Shown: positions 1 through 8,897 of the stretch, in pieces
Numbering within the stretch: position 1 is the stretch's first letter
How the letters are laid out: each line of letters begins with the position of its first letter
Assembly: GCA_016303065.1 (NCBI GenBank)
Contig: JAEDMJ010000025.1
Span: 1-27,477 of the forward strand
Length of the DNA stretch: 27,477 bases
Origin: Clostridiales bacterium
Lineage (GTDB): Bacteria > Bacillota > Clostridia > Oscillospirales > QAMX01
Reading direction: 5' to 3'
Position numbers and translations under genes: made by a program
The notes under the pieces: model-generated
What the model was told of the DNA's origin: nothing
The model's input: only the letters and a program-made list of their open reading frames with translations
Databases searched by the model: none

Positions 1-345
1 ATAACCGTGTTCGGCTGCGGCGGGGACAGGGACAGAACGAAGCGCCCGATAATGGGACATATTGCGGAGGAGCTTTCGGATATCTGTGTTGTCACTTCGG
101 ACAATCCGAGAACGGAAGACCCCGACGCGATCATCTCCGACATTACGGCGGGAATGAAAAAGGACAACAGAGCGGTCATTGCGGACCGCAAGAAAGCGAT
201 TGCCCATGCTTTGGAGATTGCGGGGGAGGGAGACCTTGTTCTAATTGCGGGCAAGGGGCACGAGCTGTACCAGGAGATCAACGGCGTAAAATCGCATTTT
301 GACGAAAGAGAGATCGTAAGAGACATTCTCGGAATTGTGGGATAA
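1..345 (+). CDS. murE: MurE, UDP-MurNAc-L-Ala-D-Glu:meso-diaminopimelate ligase (C-terminal part, 5' truncated by window edge)
   Basis: This is the last 114 codons of a Mur ligase; the reading frame is open from base 1, so the start lies outside the window. Seen: the C-terminal Mur ligase domain begins with FGCGGDRDRTKRP, followed by TSDNPRTEDP and IAGKGHELYQ. These are the MurE hallmarks. The DNPR motif is the one associated with recognition of meso-diaminopimelate rather than lysine, so the wall is probably DAP-type. MurE adds the third residue to the UDP-MurNAc peptide in the cytoplasm using ATP. murF starts 22 bases after the TAA stop, as expected for a dcw operon. The identification is firm; only the amino-acid specificity is inferred from the motif. 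Confidence 0.95.
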   Translation: MTVFGCGGDRDRTKRPIMGHIAEELSDICVVTSDNPRTEDPDAIISDITAGMKKDNRAVIADRKKAIAHALEIAGEGDLVLIAGKGHELYQEINGVKSHFDEREIVRDILGIVG

Positions 346-367
346 AAGAAAAAAGGGGAAGAGTTAT

Positions 368-1753
368 ATGAAGCGTATGACCGCGGATGAGCTGCGCCGG
401 CTTTTGAACGTGGAGGAGCCGGGATTTGCAAGGGGCGGGGGAGACTTTTGCGTGACGTCCGTATGCACGGACACGAGAAAAATAACGAAGGACTGTCTTT
501 TCGTTCCGATCATCGGGGAACGGTTTGACGGGCACGATTTTATAGATGAAGCATTTAAGCGCGGCGCGTCCGCGGCGCTTTCGGGACGGCCGGGCGAAAA
601 CCGGAGAAATGTAATAAGCGTTCCGGACACGCTGGTGGCTCTCGGAAGGCTTGCGGCCGCGTATAAGGCGTCGCTCGACGTGAAGACGGTCGGCATAACC
701 GGAAGCGTCGGAAAGACGACGACAAAGGAGATGACTGCTGCGGCGATCTCTGCCGGACTGCGGACGCAGAAGACTTCGGGTAATTTCAACAACGGCATCG
801 GTCTTCCTCTGACGCTCATGACAATCGGGCCGGAGCACGAAGCGGTTGTTGTGGAAATGGGTATGTCGGCGGCGGGGGAGATATCCGCTCTGTCGAAAAT
901 CGCGCGCCCGGATATCGGAATTATCACCAATATCGGCACCTCGCACATCGAACATCTCGGCACAAGGGAAAATATTTGCCGGGCGAAGTTTGAGATACTT
1001 GACGGAATGGAAAAAAACTCTATAATTATTCTGAACGCCGACGATCCTTTCCTTTTCAACCGTCCCGAGACGGAAGGCTTCCGCCCGCTTTACTACGGGA
1101 TCAGAAACCCCGCGGCGGAAGTCCGGGCGGAAAACATCCGCGAAGAAGCCAGGGGCGCCGCGTTTACGGCGGTTTTTCCCGAGGGCAGAGTTGAGATCTG
1201 CTGCGCTATGGCGGGGCTCCACATCGTTTACGATGCGCTTGCGGCGCTCTCGGCGGCAATATGCATGGGTGTGAGCCCGGAGCTTGCGGCAAAGAGCATT
1301 TCCGAGGTCATGCCGGAGGGAATGCGCCAGAGGGTCTGCACCATGGGCGATGTGGAGGTCATAATGGACTGCTACAACGCAAATCCCGATTCAATGAACG
1401 CGGCTCTGAGAGTTTTGGCGATGCACAGCGGAAGGCGTGTTGCGCTTTTGGGAGATATGCTGGAGCTGGGAACATATTCGGAAATGGCGCACACGGAGCT
1501 TGGCAGAAACGCCGCGTCATGCGCCGACGTGATTGTTGCGGTGGGCCGTTTTGCCGACTGCGTCGCATCGGGCGCAAAGCAGGCGGGAATGCCGAAGGAC
1601 TGCATATTCACGCCGGAGCGCAGCAATGCGCCGGATCTGCTTTACGGAATACTTCGCCCCGGGGACACGGTCCTTGTCAAAGGAAGCCGGGGAATGAAGA
1701 TGGAAGATATAATCTCGGACTGCGAACAGAAAATGAACCACACCGCAGTCTGA
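368..1753 (+). CDS. murF: MurF, UDP-MurNAc-tripeptide:D-Ala-D-Ala ligase
   Basis: MurF joins D-Ala-D-Ala to the UDP-MurNAc-tripeptide in the cytoplasm, using ATP. The protein is 461 aa, normal for the family. Seen: Mur ligase P-loop GITGSVGKTTTKEM at about 109-122, NFNNGIGLPLT at 139-149, EMGMSAAGEI at about 163-172, TNIGTSHIEHLG at about 187-198, a Lys near 207 at the usual carbamylated position, and the MurF-type DCYNANPDSM at 334-343. I chose ATG 368, which follows a GGGGAAGAG ribosome-binding site. An in-frame alternative start at 335 overlaps murE and has no such site. It lies between murE and mraY in a tight same-strand series and is probably cotranscribed with them. Confidence 0.97.
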   Translation: MKRMTADELRRLLNVEEPGFARGGGDFCVTSVCTDTRKITKDCLFVPIIGERFDGHDFIDEAFKRGASAALSGRPGENRRNVISVPDTLVALGRLAAAYKASLDVKTVGITGSVGKTTTKEMTAAAISAGLRTQKTSGNFNNGIGLPLTLMTIGPEHEAVVVEMGMSAAGEISALSKIARPDIGIITNIGTSHIEHLGTRENICRAKFEILDGMEKNSIIILNADDPFLFNRPETEGFRPLYYGIRNPAAEVRAENIREEARGAAFTAVFPEGRVEICCAMAGLHIVYDALAALSAAICMGVSPELAAKSISEVMPEGMRQRVCTMGDVEVIMDCYNANPDSMNAALRVLAMHSGRRVALLGDMLELGTYSEMAHTELGRNAASCADVIVAVGRFADCVASGAKQAGMPKDCIFTPERSNAPDLLYGILRPGDTVLVKGSRGMKMEDIISDCEQKMNHTAV

Positions 1754-1781
1754 GAACGAAACACACTTTGGAGGGAAAACG

Positions 1782-2771
1782 ATGGGTTACTGGGTATACG
1801 CGGTCATGTTCGCGGCAGCTTTTGCGGCGGCGGCCGTCATAGGGGCTTTTGTTGTGCCGATGCTGCGGAAGCTGAAGCTTGGACAGCATATTCTTGAGAT
1901 CGGACCCAACTGGCACAGGAACAAGGAAGGAACTCCCGTCATGGGCGGGATCATTTTCATCGCCGCAAGCGCGCTCGTTACGGCCGCGGCTCTTTTGTTC
2001 AAAAAGGGCGAGGGCGCCGCTCCGGTGCTGTGTGTGTTCTTTCTGGCCCTTGCAAACGGCGTCATCGGTTTCCTTGACGACTGTGAGAAAATTCTGAAAA
2101 AGCAGAACCTCGGACTGAAGCCCAAACAGAAGCTCGTCATGCAGTTTGCCGTGGGCGCGGTGTTCCTGCTGCTTGTAAGCTGGCTTGGGATATTCAAGGG
2201 TGAGATCGAGATTCCCTTCACGGATATAAGCTTTTCGACTTACTGGTTTATCACTTACCCGATCGCGCTGATCATGATCGTCGGCTCGGTGAACGCGGCG
2301 AACCTTACCGACGGAGTGGACGGGCTTTTGAGCGGAGTCACGGTTCCTGTCGCGCTGTTTTTCGGGGTCGCGGCTGCTGCCCTTGGGCTTGAGAGCGTGG
2401 CTGTGTTCGCCTGCGCCCTTGCCGGAGCGATCTGCGGATTTCTCATATACAACTTTAACCCTGCAAGGATATTTATGGGCGATACCGGCTCGCTGTTTCT
2501 TGGCGGAGCGACGATCGGTCTTGCATTTGTGATCGGAAAACCGCTTATATTTATCGTTGTCGGCATCATATACTATATCGAAGCGCTTTCGGTCATGCTT
2601 CAGGTGGGCTGGTTCAAACTCAGCCACGGAAAGCGCATTTTCAAAATGGCGCCGATCCATCATCATTTTGAGCTTTGCGGCTGGTCGGAGAAAACTCTTT
2701 TTGCGGTGTTTTCGCTTGTGTCAGCGGCTTTTTGCGCCCTTGGAGCGCTTTGGATACTCGGCATTCTGTAA
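1782..2771 (+). CDS. mraY: MraY, phospho-MurNAc-pentapeptide translocase (lipid I synthase)
   Basis: MraY transfers phospho-MurNAc-pentapeptide from UDP to undecaprenyl phosphate, making lipid I at the inner face of the membrane. The 329-aa protein is very hydrophobic, with about ten membrane segments. Seen: GFLDD at 96-100, the family motif NAANLTDGVDGL at 171-182, MGDTGS at 232-237 and PIHHHFE at 291-297. These carry the conserved Asp residues and the His cluster. A GGAGGG ribosome-binding site precedes ATG 1782. The next gene in most Firmicute clusters is murD, but here ftsW starts 16 bases after the mraY stop. Confidence 0.98.
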   Translation: MGYWVYAVMFAAAFAAAAVIGAFVVPMLRKLKLGQHILEIGPNWHRNKEGTPVMGGIIFIAASALVTAAALLFKKGEGAAPVLCVFFLALANGVIGFLDDCEKILKKQNLGLKPKQKLVMQFAVGAVFLLLVSWLGIFKGEIEIPFTDISFSTYWFITYPIALIMIVGSVNAANLTDGVDGLLSGVTVPVALFFGVAAAALGLESVAVFACALAGAICGFLIYNFNPARIFMGDTGSLFLGGATIGLAFVIGKPLIFIVVGIIYYIEALSVMLQVGWFKLSHGKRIFKMAPIHHHFELCGWSEKTLFAVFSLVSAAFCALGALWILGIL

Positions 2772-2787
2772 AGGAACGTAATTTGTT

Positions 2788-4140
2788 ATGGAAGACAGGC
2801 GGAAAACAAAACACAGGCAGTATGACGGCATTGCGTCCCGGGAGCAGCACGGCCGCAGGAGAGCGATGCCGGAAACTCCTTCCCCGCGCAGCGAGGCCGA
2901 CCGGGCGCACAGGCGCGCAAAAGCGCAGAACCGTTATTCCGCCGGGATGACGCCGGAAACAAAAAACAAGCCGGGAGAAGATGCTGCGGACCGGATCCTC
3001 CGCCGGGACGAGGTGCGGCACGCACGGCTTCGTGCCCCCAGATATTACGGCATAGACATACCTTTTCTCGTTATAAGCCTCGTGCTTTTGTGCGTGGGGC
3101 TTATCATGATGTATTCGGCGAGTTATGCCTGGGCGATCTACGACACGGGAAACGCGAATTATTACATAAACCGTCAGCTGCTTTTTGCGGTGGTCGGGGT
3201 GGTGTTTATGGTCGTCATCACTTTTTTCGACTACCGCATCATGAAAAAATTCCTGTGGCTTTACATGCTGATCGTTCTGGCGATGCTGATAATGGTCAGC
3301 GCGATCGGTCTGGAAGGCGGCGGCGCAAAGCGTTGGATAAACGCGGGAATTTTTACGCTCCAGCCTTCCGAGTTTGCAAAGCTCGGCGTCATATGGTTCC
3401 TTGCCTGGATTTATGACAAGGCGGGAGCAAGGGTGAAAAGCTTCACCTGGGGAATTCTTCCCCTGGCCGGGATACTTTTTGTCGTGGACGCATTTCTCGT
3501 TACCCAAAAACACATTTCAGCCCTGCTGCTCGTCACTTTGAGCGGCGCGGCGGTGGCGTTTTACGCCGGAGTGAACTGGAAATGGCTTGCCGGAGTCGGA
3601 GCGGCGGGAGCGGGAGGAGTTTCGCTCCTGGTGGCCTTCCTTCCGAATTTTGAATACATCAGGGCCCGCCTTGCGATTTTTAAGGATCCGTTCAGCGATC
3701 CCCTGGACATCGGATATCAAACGGTGCAGTCGATATATGCCGTGTCGTCCGGCGGGCTTTTCGGCCTCGGCCTTGGCCGCAGCGTGCAGAAGCAGCTCTT
3801 TCTTCCGGAGACACAGAACGACTATGTTTTTTCCATCGTCTGCGAAGAACTGGGCCTTGTGGGCGCGCTGATGATTATTGCTCTTTTCGCGGCGTTCATA
3901 ATCTGCGGATTCCGCATTGCCATGCGCGTCAAAGACGTTTTCGGAAAGCTTCTCGTGTCCGGTATTATGACGCTTCTGGCAATGCAGATACTTTTGAATA
4001 TCATGGTCGTTACAAACGCGTTCCCTGTGACGGGCGTTTCGCTTCCGTTTTTCAGTTACGGAGGAAGCTCGCTCGTGCTTTTGATGATAGAGGTCGGAAT
4101 TGTCCTGTGCGTGTCGCGCCAGGCGGAGAAAACTTATTGA
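2788..4140 (+). CDS. ftsW: FtsW/SpoVE-type SEDS peptidoglycan glycosyltransferase with long basic N-terminus
   Basis: SEDS proteins polymerise lipid II into glycan strands together with a class B penicillin-binding protein. Seen: about ten membrane segments starting near residue 91, GGGAKRWI plus LQPSEFAKL, the TQNDYVFSIVCEELG region with the Asp essential in SEDS enzymes, and NAFPVTGVSLPFFSYGGSS near the C-terminus. The dcw position between mraY and murG favours FtsW/SpoVE over RodA. The first 90 or so residues form an Arg/Lys-rich, probably disordered cytoplasmic tail, longer than usual. AAAGGAA lies 11 bases before ATG 2788. A second ATG at 2866, behind AGGAG with only 4 bases of spacing, would shorten the tail by 26 residues. 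Confidence 0.93.
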   Translation: MEDRRKTKHRQYDGIASREQHGRRRAMPETPSPRSEADRAHRRAKAQNRYSAGMTPETKNKPGEDAADRILRRDEVRHARLRAPRYYGIDIPFLVISLVLLCVGLIMMYSASYAWAIYDTGNANYYINRQLLFAVVGVVFMVVITFFDYRIMKKFLWLYMLIVLAMLIMVSAIGLEGGGAKRWINAGIFTLQPSEFAKLGVIWFLAWIYDKAGARVKSFTWGILPLAGILFVVDAFLVTQKHISALLLVTLSGAAVAFYAGVNWKWLAGVGAAGAGGVSLLVAFLPNFEYIRARLAIFKDPFSDPLDIGYQTVQSIYAVSSGGLFGLGLGRSVQKQLFLPETQNDYVFSIVCEELGLVGALMIIALFAAFIICGFRIAMRVKDVFGKLLVSGIMTLLAMQILLNIMVVTNAFPVTGVSLPFFSYGGSSLVLLMIEVGIVLCVSRQAEKTY

Positions 4141-4160
4141 AAGGGACTGGGGGGTAACCA

Positions 4161-5276
4161 ATGCGCGTAATGCTGACGGGAGGCGGGACAGCCGGACACA
4201 TCAATCCGGCGCTTGCCATTGCAAAGTATGTTCGGAAGAGACGTCCGTCCGCCGAGATACAGTTTGTCGGAGCAACGGGGGGAATGGAAGAAAAGCTTGT
4301 CGCCAAAGCGGGTTTTGACCTCAAAACCTACCGTGTGAGCGGAATAAGCCGCAGTTTTACCCCGAAGGCCATGTTTGAGAACGTTCGCGCCGCAGCGCGC
4401 CTTGCCGCGGCAATGCGCGCCGCGGGAAAGCTTATCGACGAGTTCAAGCCGGACATCGTCATCGGAACGGGCGGTTTTGCATCTTTCCCCGCGGTCAGAT
4501 CGGCGGCAAAGCGCGGCATACCGACGCTTATCCACGAATCTAACGTGATGCCCGGAAAGACAAACAAGCAGCTCGCTTCATGCTGCACCCATGTGCTCGT
4601 CTGCAGCGAAGACACGCTCAAGCACTTTTCCCAAAAGGAAAAATGCATCGTGACGGGAAACCCGCTGCGCGACGGAATGGTGTTTACGGAAAAAGCGGAG
4701 GCAAAAGCCGCTCTCGGAATACACTGCCCGCTGGTCTATTCGGCATGGGGATCGCTTGGAGCAAAGGAGATGAACCGTATGACCGCGGGGCTTTTTGCCC
4801 TCGAGCAGAAAAACGGTTCTCCGTTCAAGCATATCCATTCGACCGGTTCTTACGGGTATCAGTGGATGCCGGACCTTGTAAAAGAGCTTGGCGTGGATCT
4901 TGACGCCGACCCGAACATTGACATGCGGGAATACGTGTTCGATGCGCCGGCAGTTATGGCGGCGGCGGACATAACCCTCTGCCGGGCGGGAGCGATGACC
5001 ATGAGCGAGGTATGTGCGACGGGAACTCCGGCAATTATCGTGCCGTCCCCCAATGTCGCTGACGACCACCAGAGGTATAATGCCAGGTCGCTTTCGGACA
5101 GGGGCGCCGCCGTATACCTTGAAGAAGCCGAGGCGACTCCGGAAAGGGTGTTCGGACTTATCAACGAGCTGCTTGCCGATCCGGAACGTCTGGAAAAGAT
5201 CCGCGCCGCGGCGCTCAATATGGCGATCTTTGACGCAACCGAGAGAATATACGATATAATCTGCAAATACGTCTGA
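4161..5276 (+). CDS. murG: MurG, lipid I N-acetylglucosaminyltransferase (lipid II synthase)
   Basis: MurG adds GlcNAc from UDP-GlcNAc to lipid I, giving lipid II at the cytoplasmic face of the membrane. The 371-aa protein has the two-domain GT-B layout. Seen: N-terminal GGGTAGHINPALA at 7-19, GTGGFASFP and HESNVMPGKTNK in the acceptor domain, and CRAGAMTMSEVCATGTPAIIVP followed by DDHQ in the UDP-GlcNAc-binding C-terminal half. The second half of the usual G-rich loops is slightly divergent (YSAWGSLGAKEMN where GGSxGA is usual). A GGGGGG stretch precedes ATG 4161, and the gap from ftsW is 20 bases. The family assignment is firm. Confidence 0.96.
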   Translation: MRVMLTGGGTAGHINPALAIAKYVRKRRPSAEIQFVGATGGMEEKLVAKAGFDLKTYRVSGISRSFTPKAMFENVRAAARLAAAMRAAGKLIDEFKPDIVIGTGGFASFPAVRSAAKRGIPTLIHESNVMPGKTNKQLASCCTHVLVCSEDTLKHFSQKEKCIVTGNPLRDGMVFTEKAEAKAALGIHCPLVYSAWGSLGAKEMNRMTAGLFALEQKNGSPFKHIHSTGSYGYQWMPDLVKELGVDLDADPNIDMREYVFDAPAVMAAADITLCRAGAMTMSEVCATGTPAIIVPSPNVADDHQRYNARSLSDRGAAVYLEEAEATPERVFGLINELLADPERLEKIRAAALNMAIFDATERIYDIICKYV

Positions 5277-5356
5277 GCGGAATTCAGGGGAAACACATTT
5301 TTTCCTTCCGGGTCATATGATGAAATGTCAGTTGGCGACGGAAGGACGTGGGACAA

Positions 5357-6646
5357 TTGAAGGAAAGTATCCTTGTCCGCGGCGGAAGACCGCTTTTGGG
5401 CAGCGTGGAAGTGCAGGGGTCAAAGAACAGCGCTCTGCCGATTCTTGCGGCCTGCGTGCTGGCGGACGGCGTCAGCGTTATCGAAAACTGCCCTGATCTT
5501 TTGGATACTGCGGCCATGCTCGACATTCTCGAATACATAGGCTGCGGAGTTGAACGCTCCGGACACACTGTGACGGTGGACAGTACGGACATTAAGCGGA
5601 CGGATGTGCCCGACGGGCTTATGCACAGGCTGAGATCCTCCATCGTGCTTTTGGGCGCGCTGCTTGCAAGAACGGGAAGAGCCTCGATGAGCGGCCCCGG
5701 AGGCTGCGAGCTGGGACAGCGGCCGATCGATCTTCACCTTGCCGGGCTGAATGCCCTTGGCGCGAGAGCCCGGGAGTGCGGCGGAGTCATAAAAGCGGAC
5801 TGCGGAAGCAGGCGCGGAGGGGAATTTGTGCTGTCGTTTCCGAGCGTCGGCGCAACGGAAAACCTCATGCTTTTCGGAACCTGCTGCCGGGACGGCGTCA
5901 CCATAGTGAACGCGGCCCGCGAGCCGGAGATCTGCGACCTTGCGGAATACATGAATTCCGCCGGATTTGACGTTCGCGGGGCGGGAAGCGCCGTGGTGCA
6001 CATCGGTTCCGGAAAAAGGCCGGAACGCCTGGTTTCGCACCGCATAATCGCCGACCGTATCGCCGCGGTGACCTGGCTCTGCGCAGTGGCGGTCGCCGGA
6101 GGCGAGGCGGAGCTTATCGGAGCGGAGCGAGGGCATTTTTCATGCGTCGCCGATCTGCTTGAGGCTTCCGGCTGCCGCATGGAAAAAACGGAGAACGGTC
6201 TTTTCGTGCGTTCCTGCGGGCGGCTTTCCGGCGGGAAGGGAATGATAAGAACCGGCCCATATCCCTGCTTTCCGACGGATGCCCAGCCCCTTGTGTCGAC
6301 GGTTATGACGACGGCGCGCGGGTGCACACTCATTGAGGAAAATATGTTTGAAAACCGGTATTCCCACCTTGGCGAGCTTTCCGGCATGGGCGCGGACATT
6401 GAGCTGAACGGCAGGTTCGCCCTGATTCGCGGGGTTGATACCCTTTGCGGAAGAACGGTCAGAACGCATGATCTGAGAGGCGGAGCGGCTCTTGTTACGG
6501 CAGGTCTGTGCGCTTTGGGGGAGACGAGGGTTCTGAACATCGGTTACATCGACAGAGGATATGAAAGCATCGAAAAAACGCTTGAAAGCCTCGGCGCGGA
6601 TATCGAGAGAGTTACGGAAGAAAACGAAGACACGGAGAAAAGATGA
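5357..6646 (+). CDS. murA: MurA, UDP-GlcNAc 1-carboxyvinyltransferase
   Basis: MurA transfers enolpyruvate from PEP to UDP-GlcNAc, the first committed step of peptidoglycan synthesis. Seen: RGGRPLLG and GSKNSALPILAA near the N-terminus, and GPGGCELGQRPIDLHL. The catalytic Cys, which is also the fosfomycin target, is therefore present (Cys117 with the start chosen here). The length of 429 aa is near the usual 418-430. No ATG is available. I chose TTG 5357, ten bases after GGAAGGA, because the protein then begins MKESILVRGG like other MurA proteins. GTG 5348 would add three residues but is one base from that site. The stop overlaps the ftsQ start as ATGA, indicating translational coupling. Confidence 0.94.
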   Translation: MKESILVRGGRPLLGSVEVQGSKNSALPILAACVLADGVSVIENCPDLLDTAAMLDILEYIGCGVERSGHTVTVDSTDIKRTDVPDGLMHRLRSSIVLLGALLARTGRASMSGPGGCELGQRPIDLHLAGLNALGARARECGGVIKADCGSRRGGEFVLSFPSVGATENLMLFGTCCRDGVTIVNAAREPEICDLAEYMNSAGFDVRGAGSAVVHIGSGKRPERLVSHRIIADRIAAVTWLCAVAVAGGEAELIGAERGHFSCVADLLEASGCRMEKTENGLFVRSCGRLSGGKGMIRTGPYPCFPTDAQPLVSTVMTTARGCTLIEENMFENRYSHLGELSGMGADIELNGRFALIRGVDTLCGRTVRTHDLRGGAALVTAGLCALGETRVLNIGYIDRGYESIEKTLESLGADIERVTEENEDTEKR

Positions 6647-7488
6647 ACGGAAGAAAAAAAACTGCCCCGGAAAAGGGAAAACCGGCGAAGAAGACGGACA
6701 GTAAGTCCGTGCCCTCCGGCGCAACCGTCGGAAAAAGGGCGTTCAAGCGGCGCATTGTGTCCAAAATATATCTGATCGCAGCCGTGGCTCTGGCGGCGGC
6801 GGCGGTCATGTGGGCGCTCACCGGTTTTTTTGTGATAAACGAGATCAATGTTCTGGGCGACAGCCGCTGCACAGAGGCGGAAGTGATCGAAGCTTCCGGT
6901 TTGGAGATTGGAGACAGCCTCATTCTTTTCAACAAAAACGGCGTTGAGAAACGCCTGCTTGAGAAAAACGTGTACATCGAGAGCGTCGTCATCCGCAGGC
7001 GCTTTCCGGACACCCTGGAAATTACCGTGACGGATAAGGTCGCGGCCGCGGCTTTTGAAGCAAACGGCGCATACTGGCTTGCCGGAGAAAACGGAACGCT
7101 TTTGGAGCTATCCCTGGATTACCCCGCCGGCGCGGCCCTCATCCTCGGGGCAAAGCTTGTCGGTTCAAAGCCCGGAGAGCATTTTACCTGTGAGGACGAG
7201 GCAAGACAGATCCTTTTGGAGTCGGTTTTTTCGGCTCTGACGGCAAACGGACTTGTGGGAAGGATCACTGAAATAGACATCAGCGCGACTTACAGCATCG
7301 TTCTGCAGTACGGCGCGGAGTTTGACATTGTGCTCGGAAGCGCAGAGAGCATTGCGGACAGCTGCTCAAAGATTGAAACGGTTATTGCAAAGGCGAAAAG
7401 CGAAGGAAAGACATCCGGGTGTTTTGATATGCGCGACGGGACGGTAAGATACACTACGGAACGCTTTAAGGCAAATATTCTCAGCTGA
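6643..7488 (+). CDS. ftsQ: FtsQ/DivIB cell-division protein with POTRA domain
   Basis: FtsQ/DivIB is a bitopic membrane protein of the divisome that bridges the FtsL/FtsB-type proteins and the septal synthase. Of 281 aa, residues 1-41 are basic and cytoplasmic, 43-64 form one membrane helix, and 67-136 read as a POTRA domain (FFVINEINVLGD...LIGxSLILFNK-like core, then VYIESVVIRRRFPDTLEITV). A DivIB/FtsQ beta domain follows. The ATG overlaps the murA stop by four bases. In Firmicutes this gene normally sits just before ftsZ, as it does here. Sequence conservation in this family is low, so the call rests on POTRA pattern plus position. Confidence 0.9.
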   Translation: MNGRKKTAPEKGKPAKKTDSKSVPSGATVGKRAFKRRIVSKIYLIAAVALAAAAVMWALTGFFVINEINVLGDSRCTEAEVIEASGLEIGDSLILFNKNGVEKRLLEKNVYIESVVIRRRFPDTLEITVTDKVAAAAFEANGAYWLAGENGTLLELSLDYPAGAALILGAKLVGSKPGEHFTCEDEARQILLESVFSALTANGLVGRITEIDISATYSIVLQYGAEFDIVLGSAESIADSCSKIETVIAKAKSEGKTSGCFDMRDGTVRYTTERFKANILS

Positions 7489-7515
7489 AAAACCGGAAAA
7501 ATTACCGCAAAGATA

Positions 7516-7544
7516 TTGTAAATTTCGTAAATATAGTGTACAAT
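7516..7544 (+). promoter_or_regulatory. Sigma-A-type promoter for the ftsZ pair
   Basis: TTGTAA at 7516-7521 and TACAAT at 7539-7544 are separated by exactly 17 bases. The promoter lies in the only sizeable gap of the dcw region and would start a leader of about 80-90 nt before ftsZ1. The leader contains a small hairpin, GGCC-GCAA-GGCC at 7581-7592, with a GNRA-type loop. The ftsZ genes are thus probably expressed independently of the upstream wall genes, although read-through from ftsQ is not excluded because no terminator is visible. Confidence 0.7.
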
Positions 7545-7634
7545 ATATAGTAAGTATCAAAGTAGTCTTATCTGCCCGTTGGCCGCAAGGCCCGGATTTT
7601 CGGTATTTGAATATACATAGGAGGAAACACACGC

Positions 7635-8858
7635 ATGGCATTGCAGATTGAACAGGAACTTGACGGAGTCGTCAATATAAAAGTTATCGGCATCGGCGGC
7701 GGCGGAAACAACGCGATCAACAGAATGATGCAGGCGGGACTTCAGGGCGTCGACTTTATCGCATTGAATACAGACAGGCAGCAGCTGAACAAGGTTCAGG
7801 GCGTGCCGCTTCAGATAGGCGAGAGAATAACAAGAGGTCAGGGCTGCGGCGCAAATCCCGAAAAGGGAAAGAAAGCTGCGGAAGAAAGCCGCGACGACAT
7901 CATGCGCATGATTCAGGATGCGGACATGGTGTTTATCACTGCCGGCATGGGCGGCGGCACCGGCACAGGAGCCGCTCCGGTTGTTGCGAATATCGCAAAA
8001 GAGCTGGGTATCCTCACCGTCGGCGTCGTTACGAAGCCCTTCGGTTTTGAAGGAATAAAGCGTATGCGTCAGGCGGAAGAGGGAATTGCGGCTCTCCGCG
8101 AAAAAGTCGACTCGCTTATCGTCATTCCCAACGACAGGCTCAAGCTTGTCACCGAACAGAAAATCACTCTTCTGAATGCATTCAGCTATGCGGACGATGT
8201 GCTCCGGCAGGCGGTTCAGAGTATTTCCGACCTTATCAAGATTCCGGGGCTTGTCAATCTTGACTTTGCTGACGTTACGACGATCATGCAGGAGGCCGGA
8301 TACGCGCACATGGGCGTCGGCAAAGCCTCGGGCAAGGAAAAAGCCATGGAGGCGGCGACAATGGCGATCCAAAGTCCGCTTTTGGAAACCTCAATTCGCG
8401 GCGCGCGCAGAGTACTTATCAATATTATCGGCTCGCCGGATATGGGTCTTGAAGAGATCGATGCTGCGGCGTCGACGGTCGAGGCTTCGGCTGATCCGGA
8501 CGCCAATATCATCTTCGGCGCAATCATTGACGAGACAATGAACGACGAGCTCAAGGTCACGATCATAGCCACGGGATTTGACGGTGACGGCCCCAATCTT
8601 CTGTCCGAAGAAAAACCTGCCGAAGAGAAAAAGAAGGCGGAGACAATACCTTCGCCGGCGGACGAGCTTCTTGACGGAGGTCTCGACCTCTTTCCCGAGC
8701 CGTCGGTGACATCGCGCACCTCTTCGATCGGACAGGTTTATACACAGGCGCCGGAAGCCGCGGCTCCGGGGCAGTCGAAATCCGGTCCGGCGTCCGGTGC
8801 CGACGACGATGATGACGACGCTTATCGCGACATTATGGCTATATTCAACAAGAAATAA
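7635..8858 (+). CDS. ftsZ: FtsZ, tubulin-like cell-division GTPase (first of tandem pair)
   Basis: FtsZ polymerises with GTP into the cytokinetic ring. Seen in 407 aa: GGGGNNA at 21-27, GCGANPE at 70-76 (the T3 loop, canonical form GAGANP), the tubulin signature GGGTGTG at 106-112, KPFGFEG at about 134-140, PNDRLK at about 165-170, and the catalytic T7 loop NLDFAD at 208-213. The globular domain is complete. After residue about 315 comes an acidic/Pro linker with a run of Asp, and the end reads YRDIMAIFNKK in place of the usual D-I-P-x-F-L-R peptide. AGGAGG precedes ATG 7635. This copy is closer to canonical FtsZ than the next one and is the likelier main ring protein. Confidence 0.97.
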   Translation: MALQIEQELDGVVNIKVIGIGGGGNNAINRMMQAGLQGVDFIALNTDRQQLNKVQGVPLQIGERITRGQGCGANPEKGKKAAEESRDDIMRMIQDADMVFITAGMGGGTGTGAAPVVANIAKELGILTVGVVTKPFGFEGIKRMRQAEEGIAALREKVDSLIVIPNDRLKLVTEQKITLLNAFSYADDVLRQAVQSISDLIKIPGLVNLDFADVTTIMQEAGYAHMGVGKASGKEKAMEAATMAIQSPLLETSIRGARRVLINIIGSPDMGLEEIDAAASTVEASADPDANIIFGAIIDETMNDELKVTIIATGFDGDGPNLLSEEKPAEEKKKAETIPSPADELLDGGLDLFPEPSVTSRTSSIGQVYTQAPEAAAPGQSKSGPASGADDDDDDAYRDIMAIFNKK

Positions 8859-8897
8859 TAATGACGTTTTTTCAGTGCGGGTGCGGGAGGAGAACAT

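Noticed and set aside
278..1222. Long - strand open frame antisense to murF
   Set aside because: It lies fully inside murF on the other strand, and its product is Arg/His-rich low-complexity sequence. GC-rich coding DNA gives many such shadow frames.
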